The notes beneath the pieces were generated by a model. The model was not told where the DNA came from and searched no databases. It was given only the letters and a program-made list of their open reading frames with translations. Below are positions 9,093 through 17,854 of a DNA stretch of 64,000 nucleotides, piece after piece. A program made the position numbers and the translations under genes. Numbering within the stretch: position 1 is the stretch's first letter; the number at the start of each line of letters is the position of its first letter. Origin of the DNA: Archangium_A sp035910535 (GTDB lineage Bacteria > Myxococcota > Myxococcia > Myxococcales > Myxococcaceae); contig JAMHXF010000104.1 in assembly GCA_035910535.1 (NCBI GenBank), positions 1-64,000 of the forward strand. The letters run 5' to 3'.

Positions 9093-9872
9093 TCAGCCAC
9101 CCGAGGCTTTGCGCGAGGGAAATGCCGTCACGTCGGGAGGCAGTCGCACCGGCCGCGCCGGCGCGGTGGGGTGCCGCGTTTCTCCGTAGAGCCCGGCGAG
9201 CTCTTTGACCATCTTCACGATGACCGTCGGGCTCGCCAGCGTCGAGACGCCACGCGTGCGCGGGAAATAGTCGACGCCCATCTGGAAGACCTTGAAGCCG
9301 TTGCGAATGGCCTTCACCACCAGCTCCGCGTCGATGAACGAGCCCTGGCTCTTGAGCTCCAATGACTCGAGCACACGGCGGTGCACGACCTTGAAGCTGA
9401 AGTTGATGTCTTTGACGTACACGTCGAAGAGCGAACGAATGATGAAGTTGTAGACGAACGAATAGACGATTCGTTTCGGGCCCTCGCTGGTGCGATCGAA
9501 GCGGAAGGCGCAGATCATGTCGGCCTCGAGGTACTCGACGAGGTGCAGGGCGCGCTCGAGCTCGTTGAGGTCGAACGGCAGGTCCATGTCGCTGTAGATG
9601 ACGATGTCCTTGGTGCTCGACGAGAAGCCCGTCTTCATGGCGCCGCCGAGCTTCTGGTTCACCTCGTGCGAGACGCAGCGAATGCGCGGGTCGGCCCGCG
9701 AAAGGGCCTCAGCGATGTCGCGCGTGCGATCGCTCGAGGCGTCGTTGACGACGATGATCTCCCAGTCGTCGGTGAGGCGCTCGAGCACTTTCTTCGCCCG
9801 ACTCACGGCGCGCTCCACGTATTCCTCTTCGTTCCATGCGGGGAAGAACAGGCTCAAGCTCGGGCGGGCCAT
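9093..9872 (-). CDS. Family 2 glycosyltransferase (dolichol-phosphate-mannose-synthase-like)
   Basis: A 259-residue GT-A fold glycosyltransferase. The N-terminus SLFFPAWNEEEYV is the typical GT2 start. The nucleotide-binding VVNDASSDRT and the DxD-type YSDMDLPFDL follow, with a later KDINFSFKVVHR region similar to DPM1/DPMS-type enzymes acting on polyprenyl phosphates. No transmembrane anchor is evident, so it is likely cytoplasmic or peripheral. The start was placed at the ATG giving MARPSLSLFF; the frame stays open further upstream, and a GTG 18 bases earlier is an alternative. It is the upstream partner of the YdjC-family deacetylase (six-base gap). An 85-base divergent intergenic region separates it from the diguanylate cyclase gene. 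Confidence 0.85.
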   Translation of the reverse strand: MARPSLSLFFPAWNEEEYVERAVSRAKKVLERLTDDWEIIVVNDASSDRTRDIAEALSRADPRIRCVSHEVNQKLGGAMKTGFSSSTKDIVIYSDMDLPFDLNELERALHLVEYLEADMICAFRFDRTSEGPKRIVYSFVYNFIIRSLFDVYVKDINFSFKVVHRRVLESLELKSQGSFIDAELVVKAIRNGFKVFQMGVDYFPRTRGVSTLASPTVIVKMVKELAGLYGETRHPTAPARPVRLPPDVTAFPSRKASGG

Positions 9873-9957
9873 AGGCGCGGGGTCATCCCACACAGTAAAT
9901 AGGTGCGCCAGCAGCGCCTCGGGCGCGTAAAAACGGGCGACAAGGCAGGGAAAGGCC

Positions 9958-10899
9958 ATGGGGGAACGTTGGTCAGCGCTGCTCGTCGACGAAGCCACCG
10001 CGGCGACGGGCGAGCTCGCGCAGGCCCTCGAGGCTGCTGGCGCCGTGGTGACGCTCGCGCGCACGGTGCCTGAGGCCATCACGCTGCTGCTCGAGGCGTC
10101 GGTCGACATCGCGCTGGTGGCCGTCGAGCTGCCGGGCGAAGCGGGCGGGGCGGTGTTGCAACACCTCCACCCCACCGGCACGCCTGTCTTGATGCTGACG
10201 ACGGAGGCCGACGCAGCGGTGCGCGCGCTGCACTTTTCGCGCGGCGCCGAAGACGTGCTGCTCAAGCCGCTGCATGCCGTCGAAGTGGTGGCGCGGGTTC
10301 GTCGTCGCCTCGAGGTCGCCAACCGGCTGCGCGCAGCCGAGCAGGAGACCACGCGCATGCACGCGCTGGCCGTGACCGACGGGTTGACCGGCGTCGCGAA
10401 CTTCCGCTTCTTTCAAGACCGTCTGCGCGAAGAGTTTCGCCGGGCGCAGCGCTACGACACGCCGCTCGCGCTGGTGATGATGGACCTCGATCACTTCAAG
10501 AGCGTGAACGACACCTTCGGCCACCAGGTCGGTGACGAGGTGCTGATCGCCGCCGCCCACGCCGTGAAGCTGGCCGTGCGCGAGACCGACATCGTCGCGC
10601 GCTACGGCGGCGAAGAGTTCGCCATGTTGCTGCCGCAGACCCACCTCGCCGGCGCGCTCACCGTCGCCGAGCGCGTCGCCGCAGGTCTTCAGGGCCTCAA
10701 GCTGTCTGCACCCGAGTTGCGGGTGACGGGCTCGTTCGGGCTCTCCGGTTTTCCCAGCCGCGGCGTCAGCACGCCCGAGCAGCTGGTGCGCACCGCCGAC
10801 CAGGCGCTCTACCGGGCCAAGAGCGAAGGTCGGAACAAGATCAGCCTGTTCCAGTCCTCCATGGCCGCGCAGCAGCTGGGTCAGACCAACCCCTTCTGA
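9958..10899 (+). CDS. Diguanylate cyclase with degenerate N-terminal receiver domain
   Basis: Residues 1-125 are receiver-like, and 140-300 form a GGDEF domain with the active motif GGEEF (about 216-220). An RxxD inhibitory site (RETD) ends exactly five residues before it, so cyclic di-GMP synthesis with product feedback inhibition is expected. The receiver has lost its phosphoacceptor: where receivers read DLVLLDLMLPG, this reads DIALVAVELPG, so the expected Asp is Ala55. The conserved Lys (LLKPL) is kept. Regulation by phosphorylation at the usual site is therefore unlikely; dimerisation through a pseudo-receiver or another input is more plausible. An AGGGAAAGG ribosome site precedes the ATG. 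It lies just upstream of a kinase/regulator pair but is separated from it by about 108 bases. Confidence 0.9.
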   Translation: MGERWSALLVDEATAATGELAQALEAAGAVVTLARTVPEAITLLLEASVDIALVAVELPGEAGGAVLQHLHPTGTPVLMLTTEADAAVRALHFSRGAEDVLLKPLHAVEVVARVRRRLEVANRLRAAEQETTRMHALAVTDGLTGVANFRFFQDRLREEFRRAQRYDTPLALVMMDLDHFKSVNDTFGHQVGDEVLIAAAHAVKLAVRETDIVARYGGEEFAMLLPQTHLAGALTVAERVAAGLQGLKLSAPELRVTGSFGLSGFPSRGVSTPEQLVRTADQALYRAKSEGRNKISLFQSSMAAQQLGQTNPF

Positions 10900-10906
10900 C
10901 ACCCAA

Positions 10907-10924
10907 TGGGTTAGAAGTTACCCA
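10907..10924. promoter_or_regulatory. Small inverted repeat between cyclase and kinase genes
   Basis: TGGGT (10907-10911) and ACCCA (10920-10924) form a dyad with an eight-base spacer, in the 108-base gap between the diguanylate cyclase and the histidine kinase. It is short and has no T-run, so it is a possible operator rather than a terminator. Confidence 0.2.
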
Positions 10925-11007
10925 CTCAACCCGCGGCGGGTCTGAGCGCATTCAGGGAGTTAGAGCTGACTCAGGGTTGGCAGCACCTTTGCTGAGGAGG
11001 TGTCCCC

Positions 11008-12565
11008 GTGGAGCCTGCGAAGACACTCGAAGCAGCAGTTGAGGCCGGCCGGCTGCTCCTGGTCGACGACGAGGAGAACATCCTCCGCTCGTTGCGGCGC
11101 GTGTTGCGACGAGGCAACTGGCTGATTGAGACCGCGCCTGACGGCGACGCCGGCCTCGCGATGTTCGAGCGCTTCCGGCCCGCCGTCGTCATCAGCGACT
11201 ACCGCATGCCGGGCATGAGCGGCGTCGACTTTCTGGCGCGGGTCAAAGAGCTCGCGCCGACGACCCAGCGCATCATGTTGACGGGCCAGGCCGACCAGCA
11301 GGCGATCGAAGAGGCCATCAATCGCTCCGAGGTCTTCCGCTTCGTCAGCAAGCCGTGGAACGACGCGCAGCTGTTGCTGACGGTGAAGAGCGCCTTCGAG
11401 CAGCACCACCTGCTGGCCGACAACCAGCGGCTGCACGAGCTGACGGCGCAGCAGAACGTCGACCTGCGGCAGCTCAACGTGGAGCTCGAAGAGCGCGTGC
11501 AGAACCGTACGCAGCTGCTCTCGCGCGCGAAGCGGGAGTGGGAGCTGTCGTTCGACACCATCGACATGCCGATGGCCGTCATTTCGCTCGACGACTTGTC
11601 GGTGCGTCGCGCGAACCTGGCGTCGGCGCGGGTGGCGCGGCGGGAAATCGTCAACGTAGGCACCGGGTTGCGGTGTCACGAATATCTCTTCGAGCGGCAG
11701 ACGCCCTGCGTGGGCTGCACCGCGGGCCCGAAGCTGGAGTCGCCCTCCACGCTCGAGGTGGTGCACCGCGAGCGCACGTGGGTGGCCAGCGTGTACCCGA
11801 TGAGCGATGAGCGCACGGCGGTCTGCCACTACCGCGACGTCACCGACGAGCGCGCGCTCACCCGCCGAGTCATCGAGAGCGAGAAGATGATCGCCATCGG
11901 CAACCTCGCCGGCGGCGTGGCGCATGAGATCAACAACCCGCTGGGTGGCATTCTCGCCTTCTCGCAGTTGATGAAGCGCGATGAGGGCCGCACACCGCAG
12001 GATCTCGAGGCGCTCGACCTCATCGAAGAGAGCGCGCTGCGGTGCAAGCGCATCGTCGAGAGCCTGCTCAAGTTCAGCCGTCGCCCGAAGCTCGAAGACC
12101 GTCGCTCGTTCTCGTTGAGCAAGTGTGTCGAAGACGCGGCCGTGCTGTTTCGCGCGCAGATCAAGAAGTACCCGCGCGCGAAGCTCGAGCTCGAGCTCGC
12201 GCAGGGCCTCCCGGAGGTCTACGGAGATTCATCGCAGCTGGGGCAGGTGGTGTTGAACCTGCTCCAGAACGGCCTGCAGGCCATTCCGAAGGGCGAGGGC
12301 ACGTTGTCGGTGCGCACCGGCCACGACGCGGGCCATGCGTACTTCACCGTCGCCGACACCGGCGTGGGCATTCCCGCCGAGCACCTGCCGCGCATCTTCG
12401 AGCCGCACTTCACGACCAAGCCGCCCGGTGAAGGCACCGGCCTCGGCCTGTCGATCGCCTACCGCATCGTCGAAGACCACGGCGGCCACTTCTCCGTCGA
12501 TTCAAAGCCCAATGAGGGCGCCGTGTTCACAGTCCGTATTCCAGTTCTCCCTGGGGGGTCACCGC

Positions 12566-12576
<11 letters not shown>
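11008..12576 (+). CDS. Sensor histidine kinase with N-terminal receiver and Cys-containing PAS domain
   Basis: A 522-residue kinase with no transmembrane segments, so cytosolic. Domains in order: receiver (15-135, phosphoacceptor Asp64 in VISDYRMPG, Lys in FVSKPW), a coiled-coil linker (about 140-175), a PAS-like domain (about 180-285), a HisKA domain with His306 in GGVAHEINNPLGG, and a HATPase domain with DTGVGIP and GTGLGLS. The PAS region contains a cysteine group (RCHEYLF then PCVGC) seen in some kinases thought to sense redox or bind a metal; that role is inference. GTG start after a clear GAGGAGG site. It overlaps the sigma-54-type regulator by 11 bases, so the two are a cognate pair. 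The receiver-first order resembles phosphorelay hybrids in which an upstream kinase feeds in. Confidence 0.9.
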
Positions 12577-14047
<1,471 letters not shown>

Positions 14048-14048
14048 G

Positions 14049-15374
14049 TCACCCGTCTTCGCCGGGCTCCTTCGGCGCCTTCTGCGAGCGGATTTCATCG
14101 ATTCGTTCGCGGTGCACCGCTTCGTACCCGCTCGTCGATGGTTCGAAGAACCGCTCGGCTCGCAAGCCTTCAGGCAGGTAATTTTCGACGACGTAGTGAT
14201 CTTCGAAGTCGTGCGGGTACTGGTACCCGCTGCCGTAGCCGAGGTTCTTCATCAGCTTCGTCGGCGCGTTGCGCAGGTGCATGGGCACCGGCAAAGGCCC
14301 GTGCGCGTTCACCGCTTCACGCGCGCGCATGTACGTCATCTTGGCGGTGTTCGATTTCGGAGCCATCGCCAGGTACGTCACCGCCTGCGTGAGCGGGTGC
14401 GTGCCTTCGGGGAAGCCCATCAACTCCACGGCCTGGAGTGCCGACACGGCGACCTGCAAGGCCTGTGGGTCGGCGTTGCCGACGTCTTCACTGGCGAAGA
14501 TCACCATGCGACGCACGATGAAGCGCGGGTCTTCGCCGGCCTCGATCATGCGCGCCATCCAATACACCGCGCCGTCGGGGTCTGAGCCGCGCATCGATTT
14601 GATGAACGCGGAGACCACGTTGTAGTGCTCCTCGCCGCCCTTGTCGTAGAGCAGGGTGCGTTGCTGCACCGCTTCTTCTGCGCCGTGACGGTCGACCTTC
14701 GTGCCGCCGTACTTCGCGGCCACCTCGAGCGCCGTCAACGCCCGCCGTGCATCACCGGCGGCGATCATCGCCAGAAACGCGAGGGCGTCGTCGTCGACCT
14801 GCACTTTGCCGGCGAGCCCGCGCGGGTCGGCGATGGCCCGCTGCATCACGCCGCGCAGCTCGTCTTCTTCGAGGCCTCGCAATGTGAGCACGCGCATTCG
14901 TGACAACAGCGCCGCGTTCACCTCGAACGACGGGTTCTCGGTCGTCGCGCCGAGCAGCGTGAGCGTGCCCTTTTCAACGTGCGGCAGCAGCGCGTCTTGC
15001 TGCGCCTTGTTGAAGCGGTGAATTTCGTCGACGAACAAGATGCTGCGCTTGCGGTGCAGCTTCCACCGCTCGTTCGCCGCGGCGACGGCCTCGCGGAGCT
15101 CCTTCACGCCGCTCAACACCGCCGAGACCATCTCGAAGTGCGAGCCTGTGGCGTTGGCGATGATGCGCGCCAGCGTCGTCTTGCCCGTGCCCGGAGGGCC
15201 CCAGAAGATCATCGACGGCACCTGGTCGAGCTCGATGGCGCGGCGCAGCAACTTGCCGGCGCCCGTCAGGTGCTCCTGGCCGACGTACTCTTCGAGCGTA
15301 CGAGGCCGCATGCGCTCGGCGAGCGGCGCTCTGGCTTCGGCCTCGGTGGACGCTGCGCGATCGAACAGATCCAT
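14049..15374 (-). CDS. rarA: Replication-associated recombination protein A (RarA/MgsA), AAA+ ATPase
   Basis: A 441-residue clamp-loader-like AAA+ protein acting at stalled replication forks. The typical N-terminus MDLFDRA is followed by RPRTLEEYVGQEHL, Walker A GPPGTGKTT, Walker B ILFVDEIHRFNKAQQD and the sensor region GATTENPSFEVN. The C-terminal RarA-specific region contains DKGGEEHYN and IKSMRGSDPD, all diagnostic. The frame stays open for 14 more codons upstream, but the family start is at MDLF. It is divergent from the DUF849 gene, with about 53 bases between, and convergent with the NtrC-type regulator. Single-gene transcription unit, with no sign of abnormality. Confidence 0.95.
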   Translation of the reverse strand: MDLFDRAASTEAEARAPLAERMRPRTLEEYVGQEHLTGAGKLLRRAIELDQVPSMIFWGPPGTGKTTLARIIANATGSHFEMVSAVLSGVKELREAVAAANERWKLHRKRSILFVDEIHRFNKAQQDALLPHVEKGTLTLLGATTENPSFEVNAALLSRMRVLTLRGLEEDELRGVMQRAIADPRGLAGKVQVDDDALAFLAMIAAGDARRALTALEVAAKYGGTKVDRHGAEEAVQQRTLLYDKGGEEHYNVVSAFIKSMRGSDPDGAVYWMARMIEAGEDPRFIVRRMVIFASEDVGNADPQALQVAVSALQAVELMGFPEGTHPLTQAVTYLAMAPKSNTAKMTYMRAREAVNAHGPLPVPMHLRNAPTKLMKNLGYGSGYQYPHDFEDHYVVENYLPEGLRAERFFEPSTSGYEAVHRERIDEIRSQKAPKEPGEDG

Positions 15375-15427
15375 CGCTCCACACCTAACAGCCACGCACG
15401 TTGACTTGAGAATCAATTTGGCCGCAA

Positions 15428-16309
15428 ATGCCCGGCATGGCCTCCCAGAAAGCGGTGATTACCTGCGCGATGAACGGCGTGTTGACCGACCCCGCGACGC
15501 ACAGCGTGCCGGTGACGCCCGAGCAGATGGCGAAGGAAGCGCGGCGCGCCCGCGATGCCGGCGCGTCCGTGGTGCACGTTCACTTCCGCGCCCAGGAAGA
15601 GGGCGCCGGCCGCCTGCCGTCGTGGGAGGCGAAGGTCGCTAAAGACATCTGCGACGCGATTCGCGCCGAGGTGCCCGACCTGCTCATCAACATGTCGACG
15701 GGCGTGGTGGGTGACGACATTTCGGGCCCGGTGGCGTGCCTGGAGGCGGTGAAGCCTGAGATGGCGGCGCTCAACGCGGGCTCGCTCAACTACCTGAAGC
15801 TGCGCGCGAACAATGAATGGGCGTGGCCTCCGATGTTGTTCGACAACCCGGTGCACAAGATTGAAGCCTTCGAGAAGGTGATGAAGGCGCACGGCATCGT
15901 CCCCGAGTGCGAGTGCTTCGACACCGGCATTCTGCGCAGCGTGGCGATGTTCGCGCGCCGCGGCATGGTGCCCAACCCGCCGCACGTCTCGTTGGTGATG
16001 GGCGTCGAATCAGGCATGCCCAACAAGGCGTCGTGGTTGCCGCTGTTGCTCGAAGAAATGCTGCCCGGCACGCACTGGCAGGTCATCGGCATTGGCCGGC
16101 AGGAGGTGTGGAAGCTGCACCAGCGCTGTGCCGAGTTGGGCGGAGATCTGCGCACGGGCCTCGAAGACACGTTCTATTTGCCCGACGGCACCAAGGCGAC
16201 GAGCAACGGGCAGCTCATCGAGGCGATGGCGAAGCTGGCGGTGGCCTCGGGCCGCACTGTGGCGACCCCGGAAGAAGCGCGGGTGTTGCTCGGCGTGCGC
16301 GCGAAGTGA
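15428..16309 (+). CDS. BKACE / DUF849 family enzyme (3-keto-5-aminohexanoate cleavage type)
   Basis: A 293-residue TIM-barrel protein of the beta-keto acid cleavage enzyme family. Members use zinc to condense a beta-keto acid with acetyl-CoA, giving acetoacetate and a new CoA ester; the founding member, Kce, works in lysine fermentation. The N-terminus KAVITCAMNGV and the zinc-binding pair in VVHVHFR (HxH) are clear. LINMSTG and ECFDTGILRS are also family-like. The acid substrate varies widely in this family and cannot be read from sequence here; no lysine-fermentation genes are nearby. A second in-frame ATG nine bases downstream is an equally possible start. A DUF309-CPXCG gene follows 17 bases after the stop, probably on the same transcript. 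Confidence 0.85.
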   Translation: MPGMASQKAVITCAMNGVLTDPATHSVPVTPEQMAKEARRARDAGASVVHVHFRAQEEGAGRLPSWEAKVAKDICDAIRAEVPDLLINMSTGVVGDDISGPVACLEAVKPEMAALNAGSLNYLKLRANNEWAWPPMLFDNPVHKIEAFEKVMKAHGIVPECECFDTGILRSVAMFARRGMVPNPPHVSLVMGVESGMPNKASWLPLLLEEMLPGTHWQVIGIGRQEVWKLHQRCAELGGDLRTGLEDTFYLPDGTKATSNGQLIEAMAKLAVASGRTVATPEEARVLLGVRAK

Positions 16310-16326
16310 TCGTTAGTTGAAGCGTC

Positions 16327-16884
16327 ATGGCGTCTCCTGACTTCAGCGCGTCCCTCGATGCCGGGCGGCAGCTCTTCGAGAAGGGCTCGTTTCACGCGGC
16401 CCATGAAGCGTGGGAATCGGGTTGGCGGCGCACGCGCGGCGACGAGCGGCGGTTGCTGCAGGTGCTCGTGCTCTGGAGCGCGGCGCTGCACCACCACCAG
16501 CGCGGCAAGGAGCTCGGCTGCAACCGGCTGCTGGTCCGTGCGCTGGAGCGCATGGGCGAGCTGGGCACGCACCTCGACAGCTTCGATCTCGACGCGCTTC
16601 GTGAGTCGCTGGTGACGTCGATGGAGTTCGCGCGGGGCCCGTGGACGCCGGCGGCGAAACCGTCATGGCCACAGGGGGAGCTGCGCGCGGGGCAGACACA
16701 ACTCGATCACGAGACGCGCTGCCCATATTGCGGTGAGCCGGTGATGCTCAGCGTTGCGCCCGAAGAAGCCGATGACGCGCAGTACGTCGAGGATTGCCCC
16801 GTGTGCTGCAGGCCCTGGCAGGTGCAGCTCACGCGCGACGGCGACGACGTTCACGTGACGCTCGGTCGCGACGACGCGCAGTAG
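16327..16884 (+). CDS. DUF309 domain fused to CPXCG cysteine-rich domain
   Basis: A 185-residue protein of two parts. Residues about 10-105 match the DUF309 helical family (EKGSFHAAHEAWE, then LVLWSAALHHHQRGK), small proteins of unknown function with conserved His and Glu. Residues about 128-170 match the CPXCG Cys-rich family: CPYCGEPV, then EDCPVCCRPWQV, a likely zinc-binding pair of CxxC motifs. In my experience these are normally separate small proteins. The fusion suggests the two functions are linked, but neither is known biochemically. The gene sits close behind the DUF849 gene and is followed by inverted repeats and a gap before the membrane OB-fold gene. Confidence 0.75.
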   Translation: MASPDFSASLDAGRQLFEKGSFHAAHEAWESGWRRTRGDERRLLQVLVLWSAALHHHQRGKELGCNRLLVRALERMGELGTHLDSFDLDALRESLVTSMEFARGPWTPAAKPSWPQGELRAGQTQLDHETRCPYCGEPVMLSVAPEEADDAQYVEDCPVCCRPWQVQLTRDGDDVHVTLGRDDAQ

Positions 16885-16909
16885 GTCGCTTTGTTCGTGA
16901 CAGCGCCGT

Positions 16910-16980
16910 TCAGGCTTGGCCGGGTTTTCTTCAAGCCTGATCGCGGCCGTCGATGAAAACCTGAGATTTTTCAGACAGGT
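16910..16980. repeat. Two inverted repeats in the DUF309 / OB-fold gene gap
   Basis: A perfect 9-bp dyad TCAGGCTTG (16910-16918) and CAAGCCTGA (16932-16940) with a 13-base loop, and a second dyad ACCTG (16959-16963) / CAGGT (16976-16980) enclosing CTGA-GATTTT-TCAG. The first could form an RNA hairpin ending the upstream transcript but lacks a T-run. The second may be an operator for the flotillin operon. Confidence 0.4.
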
Positions 16981-17036
16981 ACACGACCGCTTTGGGTTGA
17001 TCGATCGTGAAGTGGCGTGGTCCATTCACCGCATTC

Positions 17037-17816
17037 ATGGAGTTCGTTCACGTCATCTCGAGCTTTCCCACGCTGCCGCTGACGGTGCTGCTGGGCGTCG
17101 CGCTTGGTTACTGGCTCTTCGCGCTGGTGACGGGCGTGGCGTTCGATCACATGGACGGCGCGAGCGACGCAGTGGTCGGTGCCGTCAAGGGCGCTTCAGA
17201 GGCCATCGCCGACAGCGCGGCTGACGCGGTCACCGGCGCCATGAAGGGCAGCGCCGAAGCTGCGACCGCCAAGGTGAAGGCCGCCGCCGACGCGATGGAC
17301 GGAGGCCTGCTCGCGCTCTTCGGGCTCGGCCGCGTGCCGGTGACCTTCACGTTGTCGCTGATGGTGCTCTTCGCGTGGACGACCTCGGCGGTCAGCACCT
17401 CATTGCTGGGCCCGGTGGGCGCGTTGCTGGGCACGTTGCTGTTGTTCGCCTCGTTGGTGGTGGGGTTGCTGGGCGCGGCCGTCGTGCTGCGGCCGCTGGG
17501 CAAGGCGCTCAACCAGAACAACCCCGCCCGAAGGAGGGACTCGCTCGGTCAGCTCTGCGTCATTACCTCCGGCCGCGTGGACGCGACGTTCGGCACCGCA
17601 CACATCGACGACGGAGGCGCCGGCCTCAACGTTCACGTCGTCTGCCACAAGGCGAACACGCTCAAGAAGGGTGACCGCGCGATCCTCGTCGAGCTCGACG
17701 CGGGCAAGGGCGTCTACGAGGTGGAGCCGGTCGACTGGCTGTTGCCTCAAGAAATCGAAGCACTGAAGGACCCGGCGCTCGCAGCGCAGGTGTTGAGCAA
17801 CCGGGTTCGTCGCTGA
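17037..17816 (+). CDS. Membrane protein with C-terminal OB-fold (YqiJ-like), flotillin partner
   Basis: A 259-residue membrane protein. The first transmembrane segment is about residues 8-32 (PLTVLLGVALGYWLFALVTG). A long Ala/Asp-rich amphipathic stretch follows (AVVGAVKGASEAIADSAADA and on). Two more membrane segments lie at about 100-160 (LSLMVLFAWTTS, LGTLLLFASLVVGLLGAAVV). The C-terminal 80 residues (LGQLCVITSGRVDATFGTAH, GDRAILVEL) look like an NfeD/YqiJ-type OB fold. NfeD-like proteins are usual partners of flotillins, and the flotillin gene follows after 38 bases. Start chosen at the ATG giving MEFVHVISS; an upstream GTG at 17007 stays in frame, and neither has a good ribosome site. 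Predicted to form a membrane scaffold complex with flotillin. Confidence 0.75.
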   Translation: MEFVHVISSFPTLPLTVLLGVALGYWLFALVTGVAFDHMDGASDAVVGAVKGASEAIADSAADAVTGAMKGSAEAATAKVKAAADAMDGGLLALFGLGRVPVTFTLSLMVLFAWTTSAVSTSLLGPVGALLGTLLLFASLVVGLLGAAVVLRPLGKALNQNNPARRRDSLGQLCVITSGRVDATFGTAHIDDGGAGLNVHVVCHKANTLKKGDRAILVELDAGKGVYEVEPVDWLLPQEIEALKDPALAAQVLSNRVRR

Positions 17817-17854
17817 TCATCAACTGAAGTTCACACGCAGGGGGACACACGCAC

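Noticed and set aside
10977..10993. A sigma-54-like promoter (TTGGCAG...TTTGCT, GG and GC ten bases apart) ahead of the kinase gene
   Set aside because: The expected transcription start would fall near 11004, after the strong ribosome site (10994-11000) of the GTG start at 11008, so that site would not be in the mRNA. The sequence partly overlaps the ribosome site and is probably a chance match.
16910..16940. Rho-independent terminator after the DUF309 gene
   Set aside because: The 9-bp dyad is perfect, but no T-run follows it, so it is listed only as an inverted repeat.
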